NCBI GenBank assembly: GCA_002749535.1
Contig: MZZL01000020.1
Span: 1-64,000, forward strand
Source of the DNA: Apophysomyces variabilis
Taxonomy: Eukaryota > Mucoromycota > Mucoromycetes > Mucorales > Mucoraceae
Direction of reading: 5' to 3'
Length of the DNA: 64,000 nucleotides
Shown: piece by piece, positions 1-10,607 of the stretch
Position numbering within the stretch: position 1 is the first letter of the stretch
How the letters are laid out: each line of letters opens with the position of its first letter
The notes under the pieces: generated by a model
The model's input: only the letters and a program-made list of their open reading frames with translations
What the model was told of the DNA's origin: nothing
Databases searched by the model: none
Translations under genes and position numbers: made by a program

Positions 1-1
1 A

Positions 2-133
2 CCACTAGCTCCTGTTCTTACTGATTTGTTCCATCTGTGCTGGAAATGGGGAACTACGCCTGAAGCGTGGCGCGTGGCTCAAGTGATCCCTATCTACAAA
101 AAAGGTTGTATTGTAGCAAGTATCCAACTCTGA
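2..133 (+). pseudogene. Non-LTR retrotransposon reverse transcriptase fragment
   Basis: One open frame from base 2 reads through PLAPVLTDLF, then GTTPEAWRVAQVIPIYKKG, and stops at 131-133. This is the pattern of the N-terminal part of LINE-type reverse transcriptases, where a helix is followed by 'P..W..A.V.PI.KKG'. Such proteins copy element RNA into DNA at the target site. Only about 43 codons are present: the left side is cut by the window edge, and similarity stops near base 113, so this is a truncated remnant. No endonuclease or catalytic YADD box can be seen. The family call rests on the motif alone. Confidence 0.7.
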
Positions 134-162
134 GAGTTGGGTGGCTCGACGTCATCACGTCG
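124..162 (+). other. Two adjacent perfect hairpins followed by a T-run
   Basis: Bases 124-140 form a 7-bp stem (CCAACTC / GAGTTGG, loop TGA). Bases 147-162 form a 6-bp stem (CGACGT / ACGTCG, loop CATC). A run of seven T's follows at about 175-181. The pair sits at the broken 3' edge of the reverse-transcriptase fragment. It could be a 3'-end recognition structure of the retroelement or a small RNA with a Pol III terminator. Neither is shown. Confidence 0.35.
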
Positions 163-231
163 GCAGCAGCAGAATTTTTTTAATTTATCCGGCGCAATCA
201 TTCATTAGTTTCTTCCATGAAGCATCGTCAA

Positions 232-409
232 ACGTGGCTAGCCCGATCAAAAGGAGACAAGCGGATGTCCTGTGCTGAAGGGCTTTGTTAAGGTGCAGGA
301 GATCCCGCCGCGAATAACTTGGTTTGCTAGCCAGCTACCCTTGCTGAGACAAACGTCGTCTGTAGTTGGTGGCAATGCCGTTGGCTACTGAGGACTGCGA
401 CTGGGTTAT
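232..409. repeat. 178-base repeat, copy 1 of 2
   Basis: This unit begins ACGTGGCTAGCCCGATC and ends GCGACTGGGTTAT. It recurs at 425-602 with only a few substitutions and a 15-base spacer. It contains no open frame or recognised motif. It may be 3' non-coding sequence of the adjacent LINE fragment or a local satellite. Confidence 0.85.
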
Positions 410-424
410 GAGATGCGATGAAGG

Positions 425-602
425 ACGTGGCTAGCCCGATCAAAAGGAGACAGACGGATGTCCTGTGCTGAAGGGCTTTGTTAAGGTGCAGGAGATCCCG
501 CCGCGAATAACTTGGTTTGCTAGCCAGCTACCCTTGCTGAGACAAACGTCGTCTGTAGTTGGTGGCAATGCCATTGGCTACTGAGGGCTGCGACTGGGTT
601 AT
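425..602. repeat. 178-base repeat, copy 2 of 2
   Basis: Near-identical direct copy of 232-409, offset by 193 bases. Differences include CAAGCGG versus CAGACGG near the start and GCCGTTGG versus GCCATTGG near the end. The flanks after the two copies are unrelated, so the unit ends are well defined. Confidence 0.85.
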
Positions 603-1237
603 TTCTACCTTCATCACTATAGGTAATGTACTTACCGTTCAGAGGCAAGTACATTTGAACAAAGTGGCTATCTGTTCATCTTGCTAACGATAAGACACAC
701 TTATGGTTACAAAATATTTATCAAGTCTTGTTTTAAATGTACGAAGAGTCTCAAGGGCCGACGTCTCTTTAATATCTGGTCAAATCTCTTTGGCGCAATT
801 TGCTTTTCTTCGCCGCGGTGCGCTCCTGACGACATACTAAATCGCTTAGCTCACTGAATAGGAGAAGAAAGCCAGATTTCATATAATGATAAAATAGAAC
901 ATTGATTTAAGCATTCAAAGGTACCTTAACGCTTGTCTCGGACTGCAGTGAATATGCAAGCCATTTTTCCTCCTTTCCAAGTATGCGCCAAAGCAAACTG
1001 CGGAAACGGTTGTCGCACAAGGAGGCTTAATAAATCGATCCCTATATAAACATGTCCATCTTTGGAACAGCACTATTTTCCATACGTTTAATTTTGTCTT
1101 CCAAAGGTAAGCAATTAATTTTTCTATGAAGATGGGCCGGGTCACGTTGTTGATGAGCATGGCTGTCCTGAACCCATGGATTATGTTGTTGATGAGGAAG
1201 CATACGCTTTCAGACAGTAAGCTCTCACATTGAGTAT
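603..1237. other. Intergenic stretch, nothing recognised
   Basis: AT-rich sequence between the 178-base repeats and the decayed transposase. The small frames on either strand have no family pattern. No RNA gene or terminal repeat was seen. Confidence 0.5.
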
Positions 1238-2265
1238 TTGCGCAATATATCACTCCAACACAACCATAAATCCGTCGCTACTCATATTGATAAGCCAGAG
1301 AACACTGATGTTTGCATGAAAGAAGTAATTCCTAAGAGACAATACACAAACTATACGGACGTACGATGTAGTAAGGTTTTTCAAACTAATGTTTGGGAAA
1401 GTTTTGTGTGCGTCGGCTGCTACAAAGCAGTTAGAAATACATGTTCGTTCAGCGCAAATATGTGCCTTACAGTATGAAAAGGATCCTGATAGCATTTTTC
1501 AAAACATAAAAGAATGGTCGTCCATATATCCTCATCGAACAGCATAGGAAAGTTGTTTTGGAATACGCTGATGAGAATATCTCAATTGTTTTAGAACAGT
1601 TTATGGAGAAACTGCTTCAGATCTTTGAGGGCTTGAAATTGCTTAAAATGACGCTTCATCGATTCGTGAGGGAAGAATGCAACTTGACATTTAGAAAAAA
1701 CTCGCTTTCAATCTGTAGACAGGAATAGTGAAGCCAATAACAAGAGCAGCTGGACTGTGTGCGCAGATGGGATATGACTGACATTGACTTTAGAAAATAC
1801 TGTGTATTCTTTGATGGGTCTGCGTTCCATATCAACATGAAGCGCAGGATGGCGTGGCCAAGAAAAGGGTCATCTGCAATGATTACTGTGCCAAAAACAA
1901 GAGCAAAAACGACTACAATCTTGAACGCAGTATCTGTATCTGGTGTGATTAACTGCAGCCTGACAAATCCACAGGCATCATGCAAGAAAAGAAAGCGGAC
2001 AGGTCATACTAGAGCTATGAGTGTAAGAACTTTAACTGGCCATTATCTTAGTTTTCTTAAGGTTACAATGGACGAGATGAATAGATTCAGGCACATGAAG
2101 GGCAATTATTTGGTAATGGATAATGCTCTCCCATTCATAAAGCTAAAGATATCTCTAGGCATATCGAGTCTCGAGGATATCGATGTGCTTATTTTATGTA
2201 ATATTCGCCTGAGTTCAATCCTATCATGTCTGGTTTATACAGCGAGATCTAGCATCAGAATCTGC
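1238..2265 (+). pseudogene. Decayed Tc1/mariner-like (DDE_3) transposase
   Basis: Three frames must be combined to follow the protein. The N-terminal helix-turn-helix part reads 'YEKDPDSIF' near 1473, then 'VLEQFMEKLLQIFEGL' near 1590. The DDE core begins near 1790 with 'DFRKYCVFFDGSAFHINMKR' and continues through KTTTILNAVS and 'GNYLVMDNA' near 2115. The block corresponding to YSPEFNPIE near 2205 reads YSPEFNPIM, so the third acidic catalytic residue appears to be lost. Several frameshifts and stops make it non-functional. A related N-terminal fragment lies at about 42.1 kb, so this family had several copies here. Confidence 0.8.
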
Positions 2266-2269
2266 ATCG

Positions 2270-2760
2270 GAACGCACAAATGGTACAGCAGATGTTCGTT
2301 GTCGCAAGACAACTTACAGGAGTTACACTGGTGGGAGCCCTGGGCACAAGAGAAGAACGGAATAACCCATCACACAATGAATATGCAAGATCCATCCCCG
2401 AAGTTCACGATTTACGTCGATGTGTCGAACACAGGGTAGGTCATTCAGTCGTCGAAAATTCGCACGGCAGGGTTTTGGAGAGCAGCATAAAGAGAAATTA
2501 TCGATCAACGTCCGAGAGTTGAAGACCAGACTCATTGCCTTGAAGCTTCACGCCCAAAAGCGCAGAAAACTCGCACATCAAAGATTTTCTTCAACAATGT
2601 CACCGCGCTGAAGTATCTGAGGAAGAATGGGGGGAATTTTCATACCTGCTACAGGACCTAGCCCTTCATATACAAGACATTCTAAACCAACACAATATAA
2701 CAGTGCAGTACTCGTATATTGCACGAGCCATAACATTCAAGCGAACTATTTGAGCGGGTC
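2270..2760 (+). other. Coding-like fragments, unrecognised
   Basis: Overlapping frames between 2280 and 2760 read as protein-like sequence, for example a basic stretch ending RFSSTMSPR at about 2611 and a frame near 2613-2755 with SEEEWGEFSYLLQDLALHI. No single frame is long and none matches a family I know. This is probably decayed element sequence downstream of the transposase. Confidence 0.3.
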
Positions 2761-2815
2761 GACAATTCCACTATACGAATGGAGACTATTAAGGAGATAC
2801 ACTGCAGTTGAAAGG

Positions 2816-3972
2816 ACGTTTTACCCACATTTTACCCACCTTCCATACCTTTATTAATTGGATAAAACAGTATGTGTCAGACGTAATTACATTAATGCTA
2901 TTGGACTAAGTTGTATGCATTTAACAATTAACATTAGAATTCTATTCGACCATGTTCTTTTCTTTAAGCTCTTTTATTGGATAAACTTGCTTATAATGAT
3001 ACATTCTATTGGAGCTAATGATTCTTATCTATTCTTTCCGATTGGATGCTCTTTTCGTTGCATTCATTATTTTAGCCAATAAAATACACTTCTTTATCAT
3101 GTACAAGGACACTTCTTTAGCCTTATATATAGAGAAAACAAACATTTTTATTTTATTGAAGATATATAATATAACGTACGAACAGGTATCTAACTTTACG
3201 ATTGGATCTATATAATCTATATAATCTTACCTAATTACTGAAGGCTAAAGAAGCATAGTTTTAAAAAATGATAGTTAGTAAATCGTACTAAAACCTAACA
3301 TGTTAACATACCTAAGACGGCATAGCAATAACGAACGGCAGCATTATACACAGGCCTACAAAAGATTATCTTAATGATTAATCAAGTTACAACATAAAAA
3401 AATATCTGTACTATTAAAACATGTGTCATGTTTCTCTGTTTCCATTTTTAAAGAAAGGAAAAGCTACTCTATAGGACAAATAAAAAGTCAAGATTAGTTA
3501 CATTTAGGTCAGTCAATCAAAATACCTTAGTTAAACGTAAGAAGCAAGCTTTCCTATAACGTTGCAATTATATCGGCTATCAAAAGAAAAAAAAAGAATG
3601 AGGTGCTGTCAAATGAAGAGAAAAGCTAACCAGTAAAGAACACCCTTTCAGGTCAAGGTTGTATATCATTAGGATGATATATCATCAACATTGTGAAAGT
3701 GAGTTTGCCGATGAAGAAGTACTGAAACACTATGAAGTGAAAAAAAAGCGGAGGAAAAAGTTCGTGAAAAAAAAGAATAAGTAAAAAGAAAACGCGAATA
3801 ACCCCATAAAAAGGAAAAAAAACCAGGTTAAAAGCGCGTGATATAAATATTGACGCAGTTCCTAGGAATCGCGCATACACTGTCATACTGCTTATATTTT
3901 ACATTTGCTCCCCCCATGGGAAAGTGGGTAAAACGTCATGTATTACCCAGGGGTAAAATGTGAGTAAAACGC
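2816..3972. repeat. AT-rich segment bounded by short inverted repeats
   Basis: ACGTTTTACCCACATTTTAC at 2816-2835 is matched in inverse orientation at 3951-3972 (GGGTAAAATGTGAGTAAAAC), and a second partial inverse match lies at 3925-3940. The 1.1 kb between is strongly AT-rich with no convincing gene. The arrangement resembles the terminal repeats of a non-autonomous DNA element. I found no clear target-site duplication. Confidence 0.4.
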
Positions 3973-4426
3973 CTACTCTACCGCAGTGGATGCTTCAAAC
4001 AGATTAAACAACGCTGGGGCTATCTGAATATAGACGCATTTGCTGCTTACCACAACGCACAACTACAGACATATTGAAGTCTGCGTCCGGATTCGGGAGC
4101 AAGTGCAGTAAAGATTCCTATTCCAAAAAAAAAAAAATAAAAAATAAAAAGCAATGATTGCTCTAATCCCCTGTTTGCATTCTTTCTGTTCTGGTCCATG
4201 TCAAAGTAAACTTCAAATGTTGATGTTGTTCTGTTTTCAGCATACAGCAACAATTGTGTAATTGTTCATTGAAGTTACTTTGCCAATCGTTATGTATATG
4301 CCATAGTATGATAGATCCCACGATTTCTTGGTAATGCTTAAATTTATTTTCTTACAATAACAGGGGTGCCGCAAGACTGGCGCATAAATTGCTGTTGATC
4401 AGATACTTGAGAACTTCCTTGTTCTT
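3973..4426. other. Intergenic stretch, nothing recognised
   Basis: AT-rich DNA with a long A-run near 4125-4150. The minus-strand frame 4047-4253 is low-complexity and has no family pattern. Confidence 0.5.
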
Positions 4427-5340
4427 TTATAGATATGGCACCGTACAACTTGTCAAGGTTCTTGCTGACAATGCGCTTGGATGAAATATGAGAATTGCTA
4501 TGGTAGGAAAGCAGAAATCCTGACTTACCCGTAGCTGGTGCAAATTTTCGACCACGGTTAGGATCAACAGCAGATCATCGTTACCGTTCCTAGGCAAGTT
4601 AAACTCGCTTAGTTGAACAAGATGATATTGGCCATCGTAGGGCAAATTCATCTTATATATGCAAACATGCACGCCTTTGACAAGTAGTCCTACCACCTCT
4701 GGACTATTGACACCTTCAAGCAAAAGCTTATTGAGCGCAATTTGCATTTCTTTACCCAGCTTGACTAGGTCCTTTTCGTACATATTGCTATGGTATCCAC
4801 TCGATTTTACTTCCATGAACAAGAATTCATGTTTCATGTTCGACCGTGAATCAGCATATATGACAAAGTCAGGCACCAAAGTTGCCTGCCCGAGGTGTTC
4901 TTCTGCCGGAACCAAATGGGACGTCATCCTACAGTGCTTCCCCGCTAATGTCAATGACTTGGTTAGAGCCTATCGATTGAAAATAGGCGGGGAGTCACAA
5001 TGAAGGGGAGATACGATGGCTTGAATGAGCATAGAAACCTCTTTTTCGGGAATCTCAAAATGATTGAAAATAGGCGAGGATTGACATTAACGAAGATTGA
5101 CATTAGCGGAGAGGCACTGTAGCCATAAGCAGTTAAGATCAACAATGGCCCTAGGTTGACAATGCTTACCACTAGATTTTGGCATCATTTTGCGAATTGA
5201 TGCAGTATTGGATGAACAGGCTGATTGTCTCAATGATAAGTCGAGATTCGCCTTCGACATTTTGATGCCCAGGCAAGCAGGCAGGTCGAGAAAGACTGCA
5301 TGATATTCAGGCAGCTCTAGAATTCTGGTTTAGCATGCGC
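4427..5340 (-). pseudogene. PD-(D/E)XK nuclease-like protein, interrupted by a MITE
   Basis: The minus strand reads VPDFVIYAD, then HEFLFMEVKSSGY, which is the D...ExK pattern of restriction-type PD-(D/E)XK nuclease folds. A conserved-looking tail follows (DLVKLGKEMQIALNKLL, YDGQYHLVQLSEF). A splice donor (GGTAAGT) follows QLR near 4530, so the open frame past that point is probably intronic. Upstream of the element at 4932-5119 the same strand again reads protein-like sequence (LPEYHAVFLDLPACLGIKM, then KSSGKHCQPRAIVDLN), so one gene seems to have been split by the insertion. Proteins of this kind are frequent and often element-linked in mucoralean genomes. That link is from family knowledge, and the exact function is unknown. 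Confidence 0.5.
4932..5119. mobile_element. Pogo-type MITE (188 bases) with TA duplication
   Basis: The left end CAGTGCTTCCCCGCTAATG and the right end (reverse complement CAGTGCCTCTCCGCTAATG) are imperfect inverted repeats flanked by TA at 4930-4931 and 5120-5121. The ends resemble those of the pogo-like element at 15478-17694 (CAGTGCCCCCCGCTATTG), and the subterminal phrase 'GATTGAAAATAGGCGGGGA' is shared in style. It has no coding capacity, so it would depend on a pogo-family transposase supplied elsewhere. It sits inside the nuclease-like gene. Confidence 0.8.
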
Positions 5341-5649
5341 TTTGAGACACTTGAGTTTTAGATTGTTTATCTTGCCTTCAATGCTCTTTTGGCCTTCTGG
5401 TGTGATACACTGCATTTCTTGATATGCCAGTACGACAGAGTTGCAGCAATTGGAAGTACCTTTTTATGTTAAGGCTTCGATTGATTTCGGCCTTTTATTT
5501 TGGCGACATCGTTGATGGGAGGCACCACTGAGTTATTGACAGAAAGAATATAAACGACGAAGATCTGGTGATGTCAATGCTGAAACTAAATTGTCTATAC
5601 AGCTATAATTGCCATACTCGACACTCTGACAAATCTATACGCGTTTGTA

Positions 5650-5800
5650 CAGTGCTTTCCCGCTAATTTCAACCCTCGATAACTTCAAACTTTTGTACTC
5701 TCTACAAGTCTTCCTATTGTTCCTCGGAGAAAAGGCGGCTGCATAGTATTTCCCTATCGATTCTCAACCCTTGATTTGATCATCGCTTATTGTCAACCTT
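5650..5800. repeat. Possible single pogo-type terminal repeat
   Basis: CAGTGCTTTCCCGCTAATTT at 5650, preceded by TA, resembles the left end of the MITE at 4932. Similar subterminal words (CAACCCT, CTTATTGTCAACC) follow to about 5800. No matching right end was found, so this may be a broken element end. Confidence 0.4.
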
Positions 5801-6068
5801 TTTGGCTTGACCCAGACTTTGAAAGTAATGATCTGCTTTCCATGGCCTCTTAGTAATCGAAGCTAATTATTTAGCAGGTCAAAAGTTGGCGACTTCGTGC
5901 ACTAAAAGGTAAATGACGTGAAGTGCTTTGGTTATGTCGCAGAACTGAAAAGTTGATATGGAAGACCTTGTTTCTACTGGGCGCAATAAAAGTGTGACGC
6001 TGTCATTTCTTCACAGTCTCTGCATTGCATCGGCAGCTGAAAAAACTTTGGAACTGTTTCTGTCACCT

Positions 6069-6598
6069 ATGCCTCCAAAAGAACTCACACCACACCAAAT
6101 TTCCAAAGGCATTTCTTATGTTCATAAAGAAGCGCCGTTTTTGGCGAAATTGAAGGGAAAGCAGGAAGAAAAGAAAAAGGCGGCGCAAAAGTTTTATGGT
6201 TATGTCGATGGCCAACTGGACGATGATTACGACGAGCTTGAAGGAGCGCAGGTGGTGACATTGGATGAGCATGGAAAAGGTACGATAGGATCCAAGAGAT
6301 GCACAGTAATCAATATCCAATGCTTTCTGGTTTAACCTTAGAGATTCATGCTAATGCCGACGGCGGAGAGGAAGAGGACAAAACAGATCCGGATCAAGAA
6401 GGCAAGGAAAAAGAGGAGGAAGAAAAGGAAGACGAAGGACCTGCAGTGGATGAGAACGGCAGGCTGTTGTTTCGTGCACGCAAGAAGAAGACAGCCACTG
6501 AAAGTTCGAAACGGAAAGATCGCGAAGAGGATGGATCAGATAAGAAAAAAAGTAAGAAAAAGAAAAAGGCAGCCGTGACCTCGTTATCGTTTGAATGA
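6069..6598 (+). CDS. DUF4604 / KIAA1143-like nuclear protein
   Basis: Exons 6069-6279 and 6342-6598 join across a 62-base GT..AG intron to give about 155 residues. The N-terminus MPPKELTPHQISKGISYVHK followed by APFLAKLKG is the conserved start of the DUF4604 family (human KIAA1143: short 'SYV....PAFLARFK' block). The middle holds an acidic segment with QVVTLDEHGKG. The C-terminal part has 'VDENGRLLFRARKKK', a lysine-rich run and the terminal VTSLSFE, all in family order. The role of the family is poorly known; the basic tail suggests a nuclear location. An upstream in-frame ATG at 5958 would add 37 residues outside the family block, so I prefer 6069. It appears intact and is a core gene among repeats. 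Confidence 0.85.
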
Positions 6599-9097
6599 AC
6601 AAAAGCAATATTTATTGGGGAAACGCGGACGTCTATGCACGAAGACATAATTCGGAAGTTGTTTGCCGGTCTTCGAGAGATTTTTTTGCTTCAGTAGATG
6701 ATGGGATGCTCCTGATGTATTGCAATGGAGGGATGTTGATACGGGCTTGTCGCTGATATTAGGTCGACGCACAAGGAAAGAATGGTCAAAAACGCAAAAC
6801 GTAATAGCTTGCTTTGAATTGCAATGGAGTGTACGTGTTGAACATCTGTCAGCAGATATTTCTTGATTTCGAAGGCCCAAATAAAACGATGATAAAATCC
6901 TGATCAAAGACATTCACTTAACGATCGTTTTTCTAAGATCCTTCCCTGTTGGATAAATCCCATCGATACTATACTTGAAAGAGTAAAATCCCTGTTCATA
7001 AACTTGAACACATATGGTTATGGTGCAAGCAGTCTAAAATAGCCGACTATCCTGTGAGATTTGTACTGCTTTTTAGCTTTCTTCATTATCTCATCAACCT
7101 GTTGCTCTGAATAAATTTCTGTATAATAAGAGTTATAGTTAAGTCTTCCTTGAATATTTTGTGTAGCCATTTAAGGCACACTATCCGAGAATTATATTTC
7201 CTTAATAATAAATTGTACTTCTTTAACAGACTTGCAAGTAAAAACATAGCTATAGGCTCCAAACCTTTCGTAACTTTAATAGTATAATTGGTAAAAGAGT
7301 CTCATCCACTTGCTATCATCTCCTCCCTATTACCTATACCCTCTCTATCATTTTTTGACTATTTACGCCGTCTCTTTATTGCTTGCACTTGCTCCCCTGT
7401 TCAAAGTCGTTTTCATTTTTCCTATGGTGTTTGTTCCTTTTCCTAGAAGCATTTCTTCTTTTTGCCTGTTGCCGTACAAGCGTTTTTTTCGTTTCCCTTT
7501 CCTTTTTTGATTGGGCGAGAGCGGACATAATTAGATAAACGCACCGCTCAAAGTCAATTGATAAATAAACTTTTACCCGTAGCGTTTGTTGATGTAGTTA
7601 GAAACTGCTAAGCTGCAAGAGGCACGTTTTAAAGATCTGATCAATTTTAACCATAACATGTCTTTCTTGCTGTCTGCGGAATAACAGATACATCAGTAAG
7701 TTTTGCGTAGTTTAAGCCATTAAAAATCGTCACAAATATTGAACCATAACCAATATTGGAAAGAAAAGCTGCACACATCGTAAGAAAGTCGCTTGTCATA
7801 TAGGATGCGACTTTTGCAAGATTTGTGCGGCGTTTGATTACTTGAGGTAGCCGACGTCTGTACGAGTTGTATGAGAGTTATACCATTTATGCGACCTATG
7901 AGACGTTTTTGTCCCACAGCGGACGCCATCCAGCAGTTATGGTACGTAGTTCGTTGCATAGTTCTTTTTATATTACTTTTCGGATGCATCACACATTGCA
8001 TACAGCAGCATATTTGCTGTTTGGTCGCTTTGCCATCTCATTTGCATCGAACGCTAGCATGCCATAAGGAACATTATCTTGACTATGTCTAACCTGTTAG
8101 AAAAGACCAAGAATGGGAATTCGGCCTCTAGTGTTAGTTTGCTTGAGAAAAAGAGCGATTGAATGTACGGCGCACGAAGAATCGGCCTTATTTTCCTATT
8201 TTTTCTCTGTTCTGGACTAATGGCTAAGTATTACTAGCTATGTAACTCTGTTGCATACACCGTGGATTTACCTTTGTACGATACAATCTTATCTGTTATA
8301 ACCGCGAAGTATGACGATTGCACACTACGGAAACGTCATACTCCGAATCTTCTTTTATTTCTTCTAAAATATTTGCAGCTAAAATACAAAGCCATATAAT
8401 AATGAAAGCAATAGACTATATACACAGAAAATACAAAAGAAAAAGCTCGTTCTACAAATCAAAAATAAAATAACAAAGAATTTCAATGTCTTACTTCTCT
8501 TTCTTTTTTGCAGAAACCTTTTCTTAGTTCGTTTCTCTATTCACTGAGTGTATATGTTAAAGTGAATATAGATAAACCATAGAAATTTCATTTATGGACG
8601 CTTTTCATGGTGCTAAGAAATTAAATATGTACTTAATATATAAACTATGGTATTATGGACATTTACGATAACCCCTTTTAATGGTAGCATAAGGAAAAAC
8701 ATCAATTACGCCATCGAATATAATGATTGTTTTATCAGTGAACATCTTCAGTATTTGACATGTCGACTGCAAAATGATTCATTGTCTTGAACTATAGTGT
8801 ACCGTTACACAATCTAAGGAGAAGCATTCACAATGAAATGATTTGTTTAAATACGTTGTATTTCAGCAGTTGATTCTTATTCTTAACACTTCACTGTCTA
8901 CGTACTCTCAAATATTTATTTATTTATCTTTTTTATTGTACTACTTTTTGTTATATGGTAAAGTAAAAGACAGAAAACAAGCACTACACACTAACGTTAA
9001 AAATATGGTAGCTGCCAGATTTGAACTTTATAGGAAACCCAGGTCTTAGTATGCACGATGCCATCAGTCGTAGCCCCACTACAAACATGAACAGTAC
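6599..9097. other. Intergenic stretch without a supported gene
   Basis: About 2.5 kb of AT-rich DNA. Frames at 7310-7510, 7720-8001, 7867-8092 and 8843-9049 are short, have no family pattern and overlap on both strands. No tRNA, rRNA or terminal repeat was recognised. Confidence 0.5.
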
Positions 9098-10560
9098 ATG
9101 CAAACAGTGATTGCTGTGGCTAGAGGGCAACCGATATTAAAAGAGAACCGAAGCAAGGCGCTACAATGGTTGCAAGCAAGGGGTATACAAACCGTGTCTA
9201 AGCTTTTCACCACCTCTCCATCAGAGGCTGCATTGTCTGTAGCTGTAGTGCGCTGCTTATGTGACAAGCAGCATGCTGTATCCCTACGATTATCTGATAC
9301 CAAACCATTCCCACAAATGGCCTTCTACGCGTGGTAGCTATTGCCAAAATATACAACATTCGGGTGTACCTGTTCTCCAGGCAGAGCAAACCTAAAGTGA
9401 TTGGAAACAATTTGTCAGTCTATAACATGTCGCTTCTTCGTGAAGTGGACTCTCATACGGAAACCAGTCGTTGGGTTCCTTTATATCGCAAGATTTACCT
9501 CTCCAAACTTACCGAGACCTGAAAGCACAATCAAAAAATCACCTTTTATGTCACCTGCTGCGACCAAGAAAAACGTCGTGGGAGAGCGAAGGAAGAAAAA
9601 ACAACGTGCACCACTTGGTGTGACAGAAGAAGTTATTAAGGATGAGTTACGAAAAGAAATGTATGCATTATCATTAGTTTTTACTTGAACATCATCTAAA
9701 CACATAATATAACAGCAAAAAAGGATACATTTGGAATTTCCAGTATTACAAGAAACAAAAATCCAACTCGAACTGCTTTGGAAAAATTCATGAACCGAAA
9801 CAAGACGTCTAAAGGTCTGATAACTAGCAGTGCAAGCTAGGATCATCTTTTAAAACCTTGAAAGAGAAATACGGTACAAAGGCTTCTCCATCTGCTCTTG
9901 AACAACATTTCAAAGGCCCGGATAAACCACTGTTGCTCTGGAACGATATGGCAGTTTTTTTTATCGCAATCAGTTGAAAAAGATCACTGATCACAAAATA
10001 CAAGCTGCATCAATCAAGTATTCCAAGAGAAGAGCAAGTGATATACACGGTGATGATCATGAAGATGATAACAGAAGTGGTGACAAGCCAAGTGAAGACG
10101 AGGAGCAAAGCGATGACGAAGACGATAATCATCAAGAGTACAATCGTCTGGCTACCACAACTTGCGAAAACTTGTTCGCCCAGATATCGATCTTGATACT
10201 GTAAGATCCCGCTTGCTGATGACATAGGAATCAAATTCGAGAGTGATAAGCAACATGGAAACTGTTTTCTCTCATTTTACGGATATGGTTTGTCATTTGA
10301 CATGTTTACTACCGGGAAGCTAAACATCTCCTCGATAGGTACTTCGCGGCGACGTGTACAAATTCATTGGATATGACAATTACAGTACTGAAATCAACCT
10401 AGCAGACGTTTTCCCTGCTGATTATGACTTTGGCGATCATAAAGCTAAACACAGTATAGTCTCTGCTTTTTATTAATGCAGATGCCGCTGTCGATTCAAA
10501 CATATTCACTTTTGCTCAGTTCCAAAACATGTTCTACAGCACGGTTGGCGGTATATATAC
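9098..10560 (+). pseudogene. Decayed upstream coding region of the Fanzor-bearing element
   Basis: A series of frames on the same strand as the Fanzor remnant reads protein-like sequence broken by stops and shifts: 9098-9337, 9331-9522, 9401-9688, 9974-10204, and short runs near 10360-10550 (KFIGYDNYSTEINLADVFPA; NIFTFAQFQNMFYSTVGGIY). It includes a lysine-rich part (KNVVGERRKKKQRAPLG) and an acidic Asp/Glu-rich part near 10050-10140. I do not recognise the product or products. They could be the N-terminal portion of a long Fanzor polypeptide or a separate element gene. Position and strand suggest they belong with the following pseudogene. Confidence 0.4.
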
Positions 10561-10607
10561 AGAGCAGATGTACGTTTTACATTTTATAGTATTCTTGCTA
10601 ATTTTTT

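Noticed and set aside
7720..8092. Overlapping frames on both strands
   Set aside because: Short, mutually overlapping and without motif; no support for a gene.
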